DNA of 64,000 nucleotides, taken from Lachnospiraceae bacterium. Its GTDB lineage: Bacteria > Bacillota > Clostridia > Lachnospirales > Lachnospiraceae. A program made the translations under genes and the position numbers. Below the pieces are notes generated by a model that saw nothing but the letters and a program-made list of their open reading frames with translations, did not search any database and had not been told where the DNA came from. Location: contig FZRB01000013.1 of NCBI GenBank assembly GCA_900199595.1, positions 1 to 64,000 on the forward strand. Direction: 5' to 3'. Below, piece after piece: positions 1 through 9,707 of this stretch (positions are counted from its first letter, which is position 1; each line of letters begins with the position of its first letter).

Positions 1-309
1 CCGGCAACTGTGAAGAAAAAATTTGCGATAAGGAATCACATATATGGTTTATAGATTAGGGCGCGGGAGCGAAGTCAAGTGACAGTACGCTGGATGCGAA
101 GCATCCGGGCAGCACTTGACGGAGTGACACGGATAATCCTGTTGTTCCAGAAACAACAAGAGTTGTTTCCCTGCCTTCCCGGCGAGGGACGGGTTTGGGC
201 GGAGCCCAATATTGCTTAAAGGTTAAATGTGCAGTATAATTTTTGCATCTATCAGCTGAACACTCAGCTGTCTTAGGTGGATTCCCACATTTGATTTCCG
301 AAAGTAAAT
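1..309. other. Hairpin-dense non-coding region at window edge
   Basis: No gene can be assigned. The first 54 bases are open in frame 1 and end in TAG, so they could be the tail of a plus-strand gene from outside the window, but frame 3 is also open and I cannot choose. From about 61 the DNA is GC-richer and full of small inverted repeats: arms GTCAAGTG/CACTTGAC at 74-81 and 113-120 enclosing a GGATGC-GAA-GCATCC hairpin (92-106), a TTGGGC-GGA-GCCCAA hairpin near 195-210, and CAGCTGA-ACAC-TCAGCTG near 252-270. It lies downstream of the minus-strand gene ending at 310 and may include its terminator. Confidence 0.5.
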
Positions 310-1599
310 TTACGCTGTCAGCTCATTTTTTACATTCTGATTATTCTGTTCTATGGTTGTATTATATATATTTACACCAATGACAATCGCTATTATGGTA
401 AATAAAGGAACCGTCACCATTATCTGCTTATAGAATATAGTCTTTCTTCTTATAATGAGATTGATGATAATCCCAAATATACAAATGTAATAAACAAAAT
501 AAAGTATGCTAAGCAGAGCTATAAGATAATGATCATCTATCTTAAGAAGTGTGTCTCTCTCAGTTATTTTTCCATCCTTATAGGTAAGCAGTCCATCAGA
601 AAGACATATAGCAAGTACTGATTTCCCACTCTCATCAGTATAGGAATCTATAAAACTTATAGTTCTGTTTTTAAGCCCGTCAGCATTACCTAAATCAAGT
701 ATTTCTTCAACCGCTCCTTCACTAATTCTGTATATCTTTTCCGGCTTATTCTCATCAAAAACATACAGCTCATCATCAATTAAAACCGCATCTGTGAAGT
801 AAGGTGATTTATCTGTATCAAAATGATACACAGCTTCTTCAAATGGTTCATCAAAACCTGTGCTATATACATTTCCATCACTTCTGACAAAAAGATATGC
901 ACCATCAATGGGAATTACATTTACCGTAAATGTACCATTGTCATCAGTAGGATAATCATGACTTATCTCAACCTTTCCGGTATTTGTATCTATCCGATAA
1001 AGCTTTACATTATCCTTATATATAAAAGCAAATGTAAGATAACCATCAAAGTAATGAAGACGGCTGATGCCGGATTCCAGCTCACCCCCGGTTCTGTCAT
1101 ACTCTATATCACATATCCCATCTATGAATTTATAATTCTTACTAAGCTTAACAATACTTTCTTTTGTAAAGGATTTATCATAACTGTCTTTATAATATGT
1201 CCTTACGGCATAGATATCTCCCTGATCAGTAACACATAAGTTGGATGGATAAAACTTATCTTTGTTTTTTGCATCTGCAAAGATATCATTGGTAAATGCA
1301 TATTCCTTTTCTTTTGTTTCTATATCATATACCGCTGTATATCCGTAATAACCAATATCCGATATGGCAGCAACTGTTCCACTGTCATTTATTGAAAAAG
1401 CCTGAACATCCTTAAACTCAGCCTCACTGAGAGGAATCTTATTTTCATCTGTAACTCCGTTAATTCGGATTGATATATAATTATCAGTCTGTGTGCAAAA
1501 TAAAATTATTAATGTAATCGTAAAAATAATCAGATACCACCTGATTTTTCCGAATAGAGTATTTATGATTTTCTTAAAGAACAATAATATCTTTTTCAT
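310..1599 (-). CDS. Membrane-anchored extracytoplasmic sensor-like protein, possibly truncated
   Basis: I do not recognise the family. The 429-residue protein has a basic N-terminus, one membrane segment (about 19-36), a long extracytoplasmic region of about 300 residues with repeated short beta-strand patterns that could be a propeller-like sensor, then two membrane segments near the C-terminus (about 356-380 and 390-410) and only about 20 residues more. Bacterial sensors with this layout normally continue into a HAMP, GGDEF, cyclase or kinase module, so the abrupt end, next to a hairpin-rich non-coding stretch, suggests loss of an output domain. That is inference; a short anchored sensor is also possible. 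It lies 138 bp downstream of a hybrid histidine kinase on the same strand, with a terminator between them. Confidence 0.55.
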   Translation of the reverse strand: MKKILLFFKKIINTLFGKIRWYLIIFTITLIILFCTQTDNYISIRINGVTDENKIPLSEAEFKDVQAFSINDSGTVAAISDIGYYGYTAVYDIETKEKEYAFTNDIFADAKNKDKFYPSNLCVTDQGDIYAVRTYYKDSYDKSFTKESIVKLSKNYKFIDGICDIEYDRTGGELESGISRLHYFDGYLTFAFIYKDNVKLYRIDTNTGKVEISHDYPTDDNGTFTVNVIPIDGAYLFVRSDGNVYSTGFDEPFEEAVYHFDTDKSPYFTDAVLIDDELYVFDENKPEKIYRISEGAVEEILDLGNADGLKNRTISFIDSYTDESGKSVLAICLSDGLLTYKDGKITERDTLLKIDDHYLIALLSILYFVYYICIFGIIINLIIRRKTIFYKQIMVTVPLFTIIAIVIGVNIYNTTIEQNNQNVKNELTA

Positions 1600-1696
1600 G
1601 AGTTATACCTATTCCAAAGACTCCGTAAGCTGCCATTTCTCGTCCCACATTTCCTCAATCTCAGGGTGTTTTAACTTTCTACCAACAAAGCATTTA

Positions 1697-1731
1697 TTTA
1701 AAAAGGCACCCTGTATCGCGCAGAGCGCCTT
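1697..1731 (-). terminator. Terminator after the hybrid histidine kinase
   Basis: Read on the minus strand, AAGGCGC pairs with GTGCCTT (one G-T wobble) and is followed by a short run of T. It sits directly after the stop of the kinase gene, so the downstream membrane gene probably relies on its own promoter or read-through. Confidence 0.5.
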
Positions 1732-1737
1732 CATCAT

Positions 1738-4449
1738 TCATCGACACGTTTGTTCAAGTCTTTCACATACTTCAGTATATTCTTTGATAAACGATTCCGC
1801 ATCCTCATAGATAAAGTCAGTATCATCTGCCTTTGCGGCAAATTCATGCTTCTTTGCTCTTTCACTAAGCTCCTGAAGTCCTATGGTTGCCATAGAGCTT
1901 TTTATAGTATGAGCATCTATCTGATAAGCCTTGATATCCTTTGCATCCAGACTTCTCCTCATTCTCTCAGTTCGCTCCGGACATTCCGCTGCTATTCCTT
2001 CTACGATTTCTATAAGCAGCTCATCTTCGCCTCCACAGTACCTGAGAGCTGTATCATAATCAAGACCTTCTATAGCTGAAAGCTTTTCCTTTACTGACAG
2101 ATTTTCTCCGGTCTCTGATATAGCCGAAGTCTCATTCACCTTATCCTCAGGAAGCATTCTTTTTACTGTCTCTTCAAGTACATTTGAATCAAGAGGCTTA
2201 GTAAGATAATCATCAAAGCCTTCACTAATGTACATCTGACGGCTGCCTGCCACCGCATTTGCTGTAAGAACAACAGCTTTTGTATCTTTATTCAGAGAAT
2301 CTGCGTCTTCTCTGATGATATGAAGCGTTTCTATACCATCCGGTTCCGGCATCATATGATCCATAAGAATAAGATCGTATCTCTTCTCTTTACATAGCTC
2401 AATGGCACGAGTACCTGTCGAACAAAGATCCGGAACTATACCATTTCGCTTCAGGAAAAGCTTGACAATTGTAAGATTAGACTGATTATCATCTACTGCC
2501 AGAATCTTCGCATCAGGAGCAGTAAAACTGCAGGTACCGACTGAAGTCGTATGTTCAATCCTGCGTTCCATAAAATCACTGCCAAGCGTTTTTTTATCTT
2601 TATATTTTACCGGAAGCTTCACCCAGAAGTCCGAGCCAACTCCATACTCACTGTCTACTCCGAGCTTACCCTCCATGGAATCAACTATGCTCTTTACTAT
2701 AGCAAGTCCGAGTCCTGTTCCTTCGATACTTGCATTTGTTTTAAGATCTGCTCTCGAAAATGCCTCAAACAGATGCTCCTGGTCTTCTTTAGGGATACCT
2801 TTTCCTGTATCCTTTACATGAAATACAAGCTCATAACCGATGTCAGTATAGCTTCCACCTATCTCAAGGGTTACCTTGCCCTCTTCAGTATATTTGACTG
2901 CATTATTCATAAGGTTGACCAGTATCTGTCTTATTCTGAATTCATCACTGATCAGCTCATCCGGTACTTCATCAGTTATCTCGCTAACAAGCATCAGATC
3001 CTTTTCTTCTGCTCTTTCCTTTATAAGAGATATGACATCATATAGCATATCTGACATAAGGAACTCCGCTTCTTTGATCTCCAGCTTTCCTGATTCGATC
3101 TTCGTAAAATCAAGAACATCATTTACCAGCATCAGAAGCATCTTTCCGGAGGTCTTTATATTTCTTGAATACTCCTCAACAGCATTATCGGTATTCTCTC
3201 TGAGTATCATCTCATTCATACCCAGGATAGCATTAATAGGAGTCCTGATTTCATGGGACATGCTTGCAAGAAATCTTGTCTTTGCTTCAGATATATCAAT
3301 GGCACGCTGCTTCTCCATATTTATCTTTCTTAAGTCATGTACCTGCTGTATCACAATAAATGCAAGCAGGAAACCAAGACCGACAACCATCGGTATTGAC
3401 TCTCTGATTATCTTGATAGAAAAAAGTATATTCGTAAGCTCTATCAGACAGCCTACCAGGAATCCCAGAAAGCCTATAAATGTATATCGATAGGAAAATG
3501 CATTTCCTTTTATGGCATCTACTATAAGAATAGCTATACCCGTTACAGCCAGAACAACAAGCACAGCATTTGCAACATCAATTACATCATAGAAGTTAAG
3601 TATCCCCATGAAATGAAGCAGTGGCCAGACAACAGCATTAAGCATCGATACCACAATTACAAAAAATATGCACTTTTTATACCGGCCTCGAAGTATTGAT
3701 GACAAGTAAATGATCAGTCCCAGCGGAATCATCAGACAGAGCATGAAACTCATCAGTCCGTTCACATGATTAACACCCAGAACAAATGGGAACAGATTTG
3801 AATCTGTAATAAGCCATGCAGCAATAATAAATATTCCCAACGCCCCGTACATCATGTCTATTTTCTGCTTATACATAAATCTGAGAACAATACTTACGAC
3901 AAATGATACAAATGAAAAAATAAGCACTATAAAAGAGAGGATGAACAAAAGACCGATTGTTTTAAACAGATAGTCTAATATCCCAAAACGCGTACCTATA
4001 TAAAAATCCGGAGTTCCCAGTTCAATATCCTGATAGGAATATCTTACTATCAAAATTTCCGTGTCTGAATCATTTGCTTTAAGAGGAACTGAAAAAAGGA
4101 ACCTTTTAAAAGATCCTCCGGGAACATTTACATCTCTTTTTTCTACAAAATCTTTTCTAAGCTCACCATTTATATATACCGAAACATCCTTACGGGTTTC
4201 AAAACACAGATATTCACCGTTTTTTATCGCCTTTGGAAGGGTTGATCTGAGCACCTGACTGCCATCATTCCCCTCTTCGACTGTCCAATTATCCATAAAC
4301 CGAACAGACTCACTTCCTATCACATCACCTCTATTAATTAATCCATATAAAATAAAAACAAGGGCATTAAATATCAACAAAACAAACAGTAAAACTTTTA
4401 CTGCTGTAATGCCTCTTTCTAACAGCCCTTGTCTTTTATTATCACTCAT
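1738..4449 (-). CDS. Hybrid sensor histidine kinase with REC and Hpt domains
   Basis: A 903-residue phosphorelay sensor. In order: one membrane segment (about 13-38), an extracytoplasmic domain (about 41-153) resembling 7TMR-DISM-type ligand domains, a seven-helix membrane bundle (about 154-370), a HisKA domain with the phosphorylated His in SHEIRTP (His399), an ATPase domain with the N-box NNAVKY and G-boxes DTGKG and GTGLGL (about 505-615), a receiver with Asp697 in ILMDHMMPEPDG, and a C-terminal Hpt domain with His847 in DAHTIKS. All phosphotransfer residues are present, so a full His-Asp-His relay is predicted. The final acceptor is not encoded nearby. Start ATG has AGGAAGG ahead of it. 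Ligand unknown. Confidence 0.9.
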   Translation of the reverse strand: MSDNKRQGLLERGITAVKVLLFVLLIFNALVFILYGLINRGDVIGSESVRFMDNWTVEEGNDGSQVLRSTLPKAIKNGEYLCFETRKDVSVYINGELRKDFVEKRDVNVPGGSFKRFLFSVPLKANDSDTEILIVRYSYQDIELGTPDFYIGTRFGILDYLFKTIGLLFILSFIVLIFSFVSFVVSIVLRFMYKQKIDMMYGALGIFIIAAWLITDSNLFPFVLGVNHVNGLMSFMLCLMIPLGLIIYLSSILRGRYKKCIFFVIVVSMLNAVVWPLLHFMGILNFYDVIDVANAVLVVLAVTGIAILIVDAIKGNAFSYRYTFIGFLGFLVGCLIELTNILFSIKIIRESIPMVVGLGFLLAFIVIQQVHDLRKINMEKQRAIDISEAKTRFLASMSHEIRTPINAILGMNEMILRENTDNAVEEYSRNIKTSGKMLLMLVNDVLDFTKIESGKLEIKEAEFLMSDMLYDVISLIKERAEEKDLMLVSEITDEVPDELISDEFRIRQILVNLMNNAVKYTEEGKVTLEIGGSYTDIGYELVFHVKDTGKGIPKEDQEHLFEAFSRADLKTNASIEGTGLGLAIVKSIVDSMEGKLGVDSEYGVGSDFWVKLPVKYKDKKTLGSDFMERRIEHTTSVGTCSFTAPDAKILAVDDNQSNLTIVKLFLKRNGIVPDLCSTGTRAIELCKEKRYDLILMDHMMPEPDGIETLHIIREDADSLNKDTKAVVLTANAVAGSRQMYISEGFDDYLTKPLDSNVLEETVKRMLPEDKVNETSAISETGENLSVKEKLSAIEGLDYDTALRYCGGEDELLIEIVEGIAAECPERTERMRRSLDAKDIKAYQIDAHTIKSSMATIGLQELSERAKKHEFAAKADDTDFIYEDAESFIKEYTEVCERLEQTCR

Positions 4450-4483
4450 GTATCGAACCTTCCTAAAACCAGATTGTCATTAT

Positions 4484-4513
4484 ATTTTACCATATGATAA
4501 TGTTATGAAACAA
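4484..4513 (-). promoter_or_regulatory. Probable sigma-A promoter of the hybrid kinase
   Basis: On the minus strand TTGTTT and TAAAAT are separated by 18 bases, about 35 bases before the ATG at 4449. Confidence 0.45.
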
Positions 4514-4532
4514 GTATAATGACATATAATAC

Positions 4533-5561
4533 CTAGATTGGTCCAAGAAGATCTTTTAATATCTGATCAGCATATTTATTAGCATAATCATCGGGGTCAG
4601 TCATCATGCAAGCCCCCTTTGTTTTCCATCTCATGCGACTAAAACTGTTGAGATAATACGTTCCTTTGGTAATGGTCCCATAACGGGAGTACCAGTCTGG
4701 ATAATACTTCTTCATGTATTTCTTAGCAAGTGTCGCAGCCTCACTGTTTTCGTCTCCGTCCGGAGTACATGTCCCGCAGATTACTACTCCCGGTGGAGAA
4801 GAATGAAGAAGAACTACGCTGGAATCTTTACACTGGCCTAAAACTATATAAACATGATCACTGGAGCTCATAATATCTCCTGCTTTAAAATCAGTAAATG
4901 AGCCGGCCTTAGCATATTTTCCCCAGCCTTTTTTTGCATAGGCTGCAGTTTCTTCCTCCTCCATAACATATCCTTCATTTCCATTTGAAGTATTGAAGGT
5001 ATTGTATACCGTCCAGCCAACATATCCGGAGCAGTCCAGGCCATCATGTATCTGATATCTGGTCTGATTATAGTCATAATCTGCATCATTCTTATCATAG
5101 AATTTCTTCCATTTTGAACTTATTCCCAGAGTAACAGCTTCTTTACCGGCGCCGGTATCCTCTTTGTTCCATCCGCCACCCCAGACATACAGAGTCTGTC
5201 CAACAGGCTTGAGGCCAGTTTTAAGAAATTTTTTCAGAGTTGATTTTTTAAGTTGAACACCTTTGTTATCAAAATAATAATACTTTTTACCGATTTTCTT
5301 AAAGCCCGTGCTCCGGTAACCTGATTTATTTATGTAATATTTCTTTCCTTTTACCGTCAGCCAGCCTTTCTTTGCTCTTTTTCCGGATTTTTTTACATAA
5401 TAATACTTTTTCGAGGATACCTTATGCCATCCTGGTTTTTCATCATTTTTAGTAGATTTATCTGCCGCATTTACCTCGGCACCAAAAGATAATGCTGAAA
5501 AAGCACAGATAAATGTACTCACTAAAAAAGCTACTGCAAAACCTTTTAAACATTTCTTCAT
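4533..5561 (-). CDS. Secreted cell-wall NlpC/P60-type hydrolase with aromatic wall-binding repeats
   Basis: A 342-residue exported protein. Residues 1-33 form a signal peptide (basic start, hydrophobic core, small residues near AEVNAA). Residues about 44-103 carry three Gly/Tyr/Lys-rich repeats (GWHKV, GWLTV, GFKKI, each followed by KKYY) like choline- or glucan-binding wall repeats. The C-terminal domain (about 115-330) has the papain-like NlpC/P60 arrangement: Cys177 in DGLDCSGYVGW, His236 in SSDHVYIVLG and a further His253. This predicts a peptidoglycan peptide hydrolase acting outside the cell. Start ATG follows AAGGATT. The sodium symporter gene lies 21 bp upstream on the same strand; no functional link is evident. 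Confidence 0.82.
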   Translation of the reverse strand: MKKCLKGFAVAFLVSTFICAFSALSFGAEVNAADKSTKNDEKPGWHKVSSKKYYYVKKSGKRAKKGWLTVKGKKYYINKSGYRSTGFKKIGKKYYYFDNKGVQLKKSTLKKFLKTGLKPVGQTLYVWGGGWNKEDTGAGKEAVTLGISSKWKKFYDKNDADYDYNQTRYQIHDGLDCSGYVGWTVYNTFNTSNGNEGYVMEEEETAAYAKKGWGKYAKAGSFTDFKAGDIMSSSDHVYIVLGQCKDSSVVLLHSSPPGVVICGTCTPDGDENSEAATLAKKYMKKYYPDWYSRYGTITKGTYYLNSFSRMRWKTKGACMMTDPDDYANKYADQILKDLLGPI

Positions 5562-5582
5562 AATCCTTAATCCCTTCCTTTT

Positions 5583-6953
5583 CTATTGTTTCGGGATAAG
5601 CCCGCTTATAAGTATGAGTATTATCAAAACCGGAAGAACATATTTGAAGTATCCGATAAGCTTGGGACTCATCTTCATTCCCTTTCCGGTATTAGTTTCT
5701 TCAAGGAATTTGTCCGCTCCCCATCCATATCTTGTAACACAGAACACAAGGAATATGAGTGCGCCTATGGGGAGCAGCAGATTACTTACAACAAAATCTT
5801 CGCTGTCAAGTATATCTCTTCCACCTATCAGGTGAACATTTTTAAGAATGTTATAGCCAAGTACGCACGGAATACTTGCAACAAGCATAAATACTGCGTT
5901 AATAAGAACAGACTTCACTCTGCCCCAGCCGAAGTTATCCATCGATGATCCTACCAGATTTTCAAACACAGCAGTAACAGTTGAGAAGCTGGCAAATGTC
6001 ATAAAGATAAAGAACAGAGTTCCCCATATCCTTCCACCGGGCATATCAATGAATACACAGGGCAATGTAATAAAAATAAGTGAAGGCCCCTCTGATGGTT
6101 CTATACCGAAGGAGAAGCATGCCGGGAAAATGATCAGTCCCGATAACAGTGCCACAAAAGTATCCAATGCACAGATTCTTACTGCTTCACCTGTAAGAGT
6201 AAATTCCTTTGACATATAGCTTCCGAAAATCTCCATAGAAGCTATACCTATACTCAGGGTAAAGAATGCCTGATTCATCGAGGCAGTAATAACCTTTAAT
6301 ATGCCGACATGTTTTACATTATCTAAATTTGGCAGAAGGTAAAAACGTATACCCTCTCCTGCATTTTTGAGCGAAATACTGTTAATCGCCAGTACCAGAA
6401 TAAGCGCCAGAAGGCCGATCATCATGAATTTGTTTACTCGTTCAAGACCGTTTTTTACCCCAAAACTAAGTACTACAAATCCAGCTATTACAATGATTGC
6501 CATGAAGATACACATTTCTGCAGGACTGGCAAGCATATTGCCAAATACATCTGCCACTTCATCCGTTTTCATATCCTTAAAAGTACCTGTCAGAAATTTC
6601 CAGAAATAATTGAGCATCCATCCTGCGACAGTCGTATAATACATCATTAAAATGTAGCTTCCGACCACACATAACCATCCATGTATATGCCAATGACTTC
6701 CTTCTTTTTCAAGTGCCTTATAGCCCATGACTATTGTCTTTCCACTGGCGCGTCCTATACTCAGCTCCATAATAAGCGCCGGAATACCCATAAACACCAA
6801 AAAAAGCAGGTAAAACAATACAAATATTGCCCCGCCATTTTGTCCTGCTACATAAGGAAACTTCCATACATTTCCTATTCCGATAGCACATCCCGCACTA
6901 ACAAGAATAAATCCAAGTCTGCTTCCGAAGCTTTCTCTTTTTTCCTGTTCCAT
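5583..6953 (-). CDS. Sodium-dependent neurotransmitter-symporter family (NSS) transporter
   Basis: A 456-residue integral membrane protein with eleven or twelve hydrophobic segments. The first helix has the NSS signature (GCAIGIGNVWKFPYVAGQNG), which lines the substrate and Na+ sites in LeuT-like structures; GxASME and SSMDNF-type segments in later helices fit too. Bacterial members import amino acids or related compounds with Na+; the substrate cannot be read from sequence. Length is normal for bacterial members (about 440-510). Start ATG is preceded by AGAGG. A perfect 11-bp hairpin lies just upstream. Confidence 0.88.
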   Translation of the reverse strand: MEQEKRESFGSRLGFILVSAGCAIGIGNVWKFPYVAGQNGGAIFVLFYLLFLVFMGIPALIMELSIGRASGKTIVMGYKALEKEGSHWHIHGWLCVVGSYILMMYYTTVAGWMLNYFWKFLTGTFKDMKTDEVADVFGNMLASPAEMCIFMAIIVIAGFVVLSFGVKNGLERVNKFMMIGLLALILVLAINSISLKNAGEGIRFYLLPNLDNVKHVGILKVITASMNQAFFTLSIGIASMEIFGSYMSKEFTLTGEAVRICALDTFVALLSGLIIFPACFSFGIEPSEGPSLIFITLPCVFIDMPGGRIWGTLFFIFMTFASFSTVTAVFENLVGSSMDNFGWGRVKSVLINAVFMLVASIPCVLGYNILKNVHLIGGRDILDSEDFVVSNLLLPIGALIFLVFCVTRYGWGADKFLEETNTGKGMKMSPKLIGYFKYVLPVLIILILISGLIPKQ

Positions 6954-6986
6954 TGTAAATCCTCTTAATTCCAGATTAATTTATAT

Positions 6987-7024
6987 TATGATGCAGGTGT
7001 CAAAAGTACCTTTTGACACCATAT
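6987..7024. repeat. Short palindromic repeat, copy 1 (perfect hairpin)
   Basis: GGTGTCAAAAG at 6996-7006 and its complement at 7010-7020 form an 11-bp stem with a 3-base loop. There is no T-run, so it is not a plain terminator. A degenerate copy with the same flanking ATGATG and ATAT occurs at 58653-58690, also between genes. Confidence 0.6.
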
Positions 7025-7031
7025 GTAATTT

Positions 7032-7457
7032 TTATAGCCTCTTTATAAACCTCAGCTGATTCTTTTCTGACAAATATCCCAGACGTTTATAAAACTCGTG
7101 AGCTCCTGTTCTTTTTTCTCCGGAATTAAGTCTCATCAGAGCAATATCCTTTTCTACGGCCCATTTCTCAGCCTGTTCCAGAAGTGCCTTGCCAATTCCC
7201 TTTTTACGATAATTGCTGCTCACTGCAAGTCCCAGTATATTAGCCATGGTTTCAAAATAAAGCGTTATATAATCTTCTACATGTACAAAACCAACTACCT
7301 TGTCATCAATGGCAGCAACAAAAACTGCCTCTCTTTTCATATCCAGCTGCTTAATTCTCTCGGAAACCAAATATTTATCACACTGGTATCCCAGATCTTC
7401 ACAGCACAGATTACATATATCCTCCGCATCATCAATTGTAACAGGTCTTACTATCAT
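7032..7457 (-). CDS. GNAT-family N-acetyltransferase
   Basis: A 141-residue single-domain acetyltransferase. The acetyl-CoA pyrophosphate loop is visible as NYRKKGIGKALLEQAEKWA (motif A, Q/RxxGxG/A), and the C-terminal part has the usual HEFYKRLGY segment. The substrate (amine of a small molecule or protein) cannot be inferred. Start ATG follows GGTGGAAGT. It lies 40 bp downstream of the DUF4250 gene on the same strand and may be co-transcribed with it. Confidence 0.85.
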   Translation of the reverse strand: MIVRPVTIDDAEDICNLCCEDLGYQCDKYLVSERIKQLDMKREAVFVAAIDDKVVGFVHVEDYITLYFETMANILGLAVSSNYRKKGIGKALLEQAEKWAVEKDIALMRLNSGEKRTGAHEFYKRLGYLSEKNQLRFIKRL

Positions 7458-7497
7458 ACTTCCACCCCACTATCATACATTAACGAATAATTGTTTT

Positions 7498-7683
7498 TTA
7501 AGTACCGGCCACAAATCTGTTATTTTCAGAATCATAATAATACCCGGCTTTACTCAACGTTTCTTTTATATCTGTTTCTGATACCCCATAACTTTTTGCA
7601 AGATCTTCAAGTGAGGAAAAACTATCTCTCAACTGAGTATTTATAAAACTGAACAGCATGATTGGATCCTTTGGAAGATTCAT
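7498..7683 (-). CDS. Small DUF4250 protein
   Basis: A 61-residue soluble protein matching my recollection of DUF4250: the opening MNLPKDPIMLFSFINTQLRD, then a helix-turn-helix-like LAKSYGVSETDIKETL and the ending GYYYDSENNRF. Its function is unknown; the middle resembles a small DNA-binding fold, but that is only a resemblance. Ribosome site GAGGG precedes the ATG. It lies 17 bp downstream of the EAL gene, so the two are probably one operon. Confidence 0.8.
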   Translation of the reverse strand: MNLPKDPIMLFSFINTQLRDSFSSLEDLAKSYGVSETDIKETLSKAGYYYDSENNRFVAGT

Positions 7684-7700
7684 TACATTTCCCTCACTTT

Positions 7701-9596
7701 TTATGTATTATTTTTTAAATCTTTTTCAATAAACTTAATAAAATCATTACCTGAAATCGGTTTCGAGAAATAGAAACCCTGTATATAATCTATTCCCAGT
7801 CTCTTTATCTCTTCAACCTGTTCCTTGGTTTCAACACCCTCTGCCACTATCTTTAATCCTAGTTCTTTTATCATGTTGATGGTAGCAAGCATAACAAACT
7901 GCGCACGAGCATTATCAAAATAACTCTGCACCATAGTTCTGTCAAACTTTACTATCTTAACAGGCATGTCAACTATGTAATTAAGATTAGACTCACCTGT
8001 TCCGAAATCATCAAGACTAAAATTACATCCGGCTGCTATAAGTTTGTTCATGTTTTCCAGAAAGACATTTCTTTGCTTTAAGGCTGAGCTTTCAGTTATT
8101 TCCAGATTAATACATTCAGGAGAAACACCTGCTATACTCATTATTTCTTTATATGTCTCAGAAAGCATCGGATTCTCACACTGGAAAACCGAAAGGTTCA
8201 CTTCTATATATTCTATACCAAGTCCGGCCAGATTTCTTTCCTTCATAAACTGACAGGTTTTTGTAAATACCACCTCACCTATCTGTTCTATCAGTCCGGT
8301 CTCTTCAGCCACAGGAATGAAACGTCCGGGCATTATCATTTTCCCGTCACGTCCCCTCATTCTTGCAAGAGCCTCTGCTGATACGAAACATCCCTTTTCA
8401 ACAGAATATATAGGCTGATAATATACCTCGATACGATCTTCCTTAAGAGCATCCCTTATTTCAACTGATATCTCATTAAAATCTCTTATACTCTGACCTG
8501 CAGATTCATCGAGAGTTTTTGTTATTTCATCGATGTTAAAACTGTCCCGATATCTGAGATAAATCATATTATATTCATCGATTGAATTTGCAATCCTACA
8601 GTCAGGTATATATAAGAATTTTGCCGGAAGAAAATATCTTCCTCCCCAGGTTTTTTCAAATCTCTGCCTTATAACATCAAGATTGACTGCACTTTCTATT
8701 TCATTCATTTCCTGTTCTTTTTTATTATATACAAGAACGAAATCATTTCCATTCAGTCTGAAAAGCTTGGAACCACCAAAAGAATTGAGAAACTCTGACA
8801 TCTCAACCAGTATACTTCTCTCGTTTTCATCGTCCATCTTCCAATTATCGGAGTTGCAGACAATGATACTGGAAAAGCTCTTAAGATCAGCGTACTCCTG
8901 TCCCACATACATCTTAAAGGTTTCTTTTGAGAAACAGCCTGAAGTTCTATCGAGAAATACTTCCGGATTCTCCAGCTGTGAATACAGAATGAAAAGACCA
9001 ACAGACGATCCGAAGCCAACAAGAAGAAGCTCAGGAACGAAGAACTGCATTATAGCAGCAACGATTTCTATAATCATCCATGACCTGATAGCCTTACGCC
9101 TATGCATATTCATCTGCTTACCATATATAAATGTACATATCAGTGCCGATAAGATGAATACTAAACAAAACAAATATGTAACTTTAACTGAAGGACCAAA
9201 GCTATATACTTTTCTTCCTTCATGGAAATACTCTACTCGAAGTAAATAAACAAAGAATATTCCTACAATAGCTATAATAAAGGTGCCCTTTCGGAAAAAG
9301 TCATTTTCTCTCAAATGTCTGACATCACTATAGGTATAAGCAAAACCAAAAAATGAAGACAAAATAAGAGTAGCCAGATATGTTTTACACAAAATCAGAG
9401 TAACTACTTCAGGAATAACATCCGTGTACTCTATTCCGATAATCGAAAGAATATCAAATGTAACACAACTGGTATATACTGCAATACACAGCTTGAAAAT
9501 CCTCTCACTGTAAAGGCCTACGCCTTCGTGTCTCAGCAAGAAGAAAATTATTAAAATGTCGAATAAAAGACCGCAAAGCTGGACTTCAATGTTCAC
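7701..9596 (-). CDS. Membrane EAL-domain cyclic-di-GMP phosphodiesterase with degenerate GGDEF
   Basis: A 631-residue protein. Residues 1-210 contain seven or eight membrane segments. A GGDEF-like domain follows (about 215-350) in which the signature is degraded to NGNDF, so it should not make cyclic di-GMP. The C-terminal EAL domain (about 375-625) is intact: AEALAR, VNLSVFQ, LEITES, LDDFGTG, FDRTMV, AEGVET and QGFYFSKP carry the metal- and base-binding residues. Predicted role: hydrolysis of cyclic di-GMP in response to a membrane signal. Start is GTG after GAGGGG at good spacing. The 640-bp upstream gap holds two foldback repeats. Confidence 0.88.
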   Translation of the reverse strand: MNIEVQLCGLLFDILIIFFLLRHEGVGLYSERIFKLCIAVYTSCVTFDILSIIGIEYTDVIPEVVTLILCKTYLATLILSSFFGFAYTYSDVRHLRENDFFRKGTFIIAIVGIFFVYLLRVEYFHEGRKVYSFGPSVKVTYLFCLVFILSALICTFIYGKQMNMHRRKAIRSWMIIEIVAAIMQFFVPELLLVGFGSSVGLFILYSQLENPEVFLDRTSGCFSKETFKMYVGQEYADLKSFSSIIVCNSDNWKMDDENERSILVEMSEFLNSFGGSKLFRLNGNDFVLVYNKKEQEMNEIESAVNLDVIRQRFEKTWGGRYFLPAKFLYIPDCRIANSIDEYNMIYLRYRDSFNIDEITKTLDESAGQSIRDFNEISVEIRDALKEDRIEVYYQPIYSVEKGCFVSAEALARMRGRDGKMIMPGRFIPVAEETGLIEQIGEVVFTKTCQFMKERNLAGLGIEYIEVNLSVFQCENPMLSETYKEIMSIAGVSPECINLEITESSALKQRNVFLENMNKLIAAGCNFSLDDFGTGESNLNYIVDMPVKIVKFDRTMVQSYFDNARAQFVMLATINMIKELGLKIVAEGVETKEQVEEIKRLGIDYIQGFYFSKPISGNDFIKFIEKDLKNNT

Positions 9597-9707
9597 GATG
9601 CACCCCTCAATCGCACTACGTTATGTAACCTCATCTTTATATCATAACATATCTAAGAATTATTTGCACCCATAATTATTATTGATATTCTTACAGCTAT
9701 TTCCACG

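Noticed and set aside
1-59. C-terminal end of a plus-strand gene at the window edge
   Set aside because: Two frames are open for 17-19 codons with no recognisable motif; length too short to decide.
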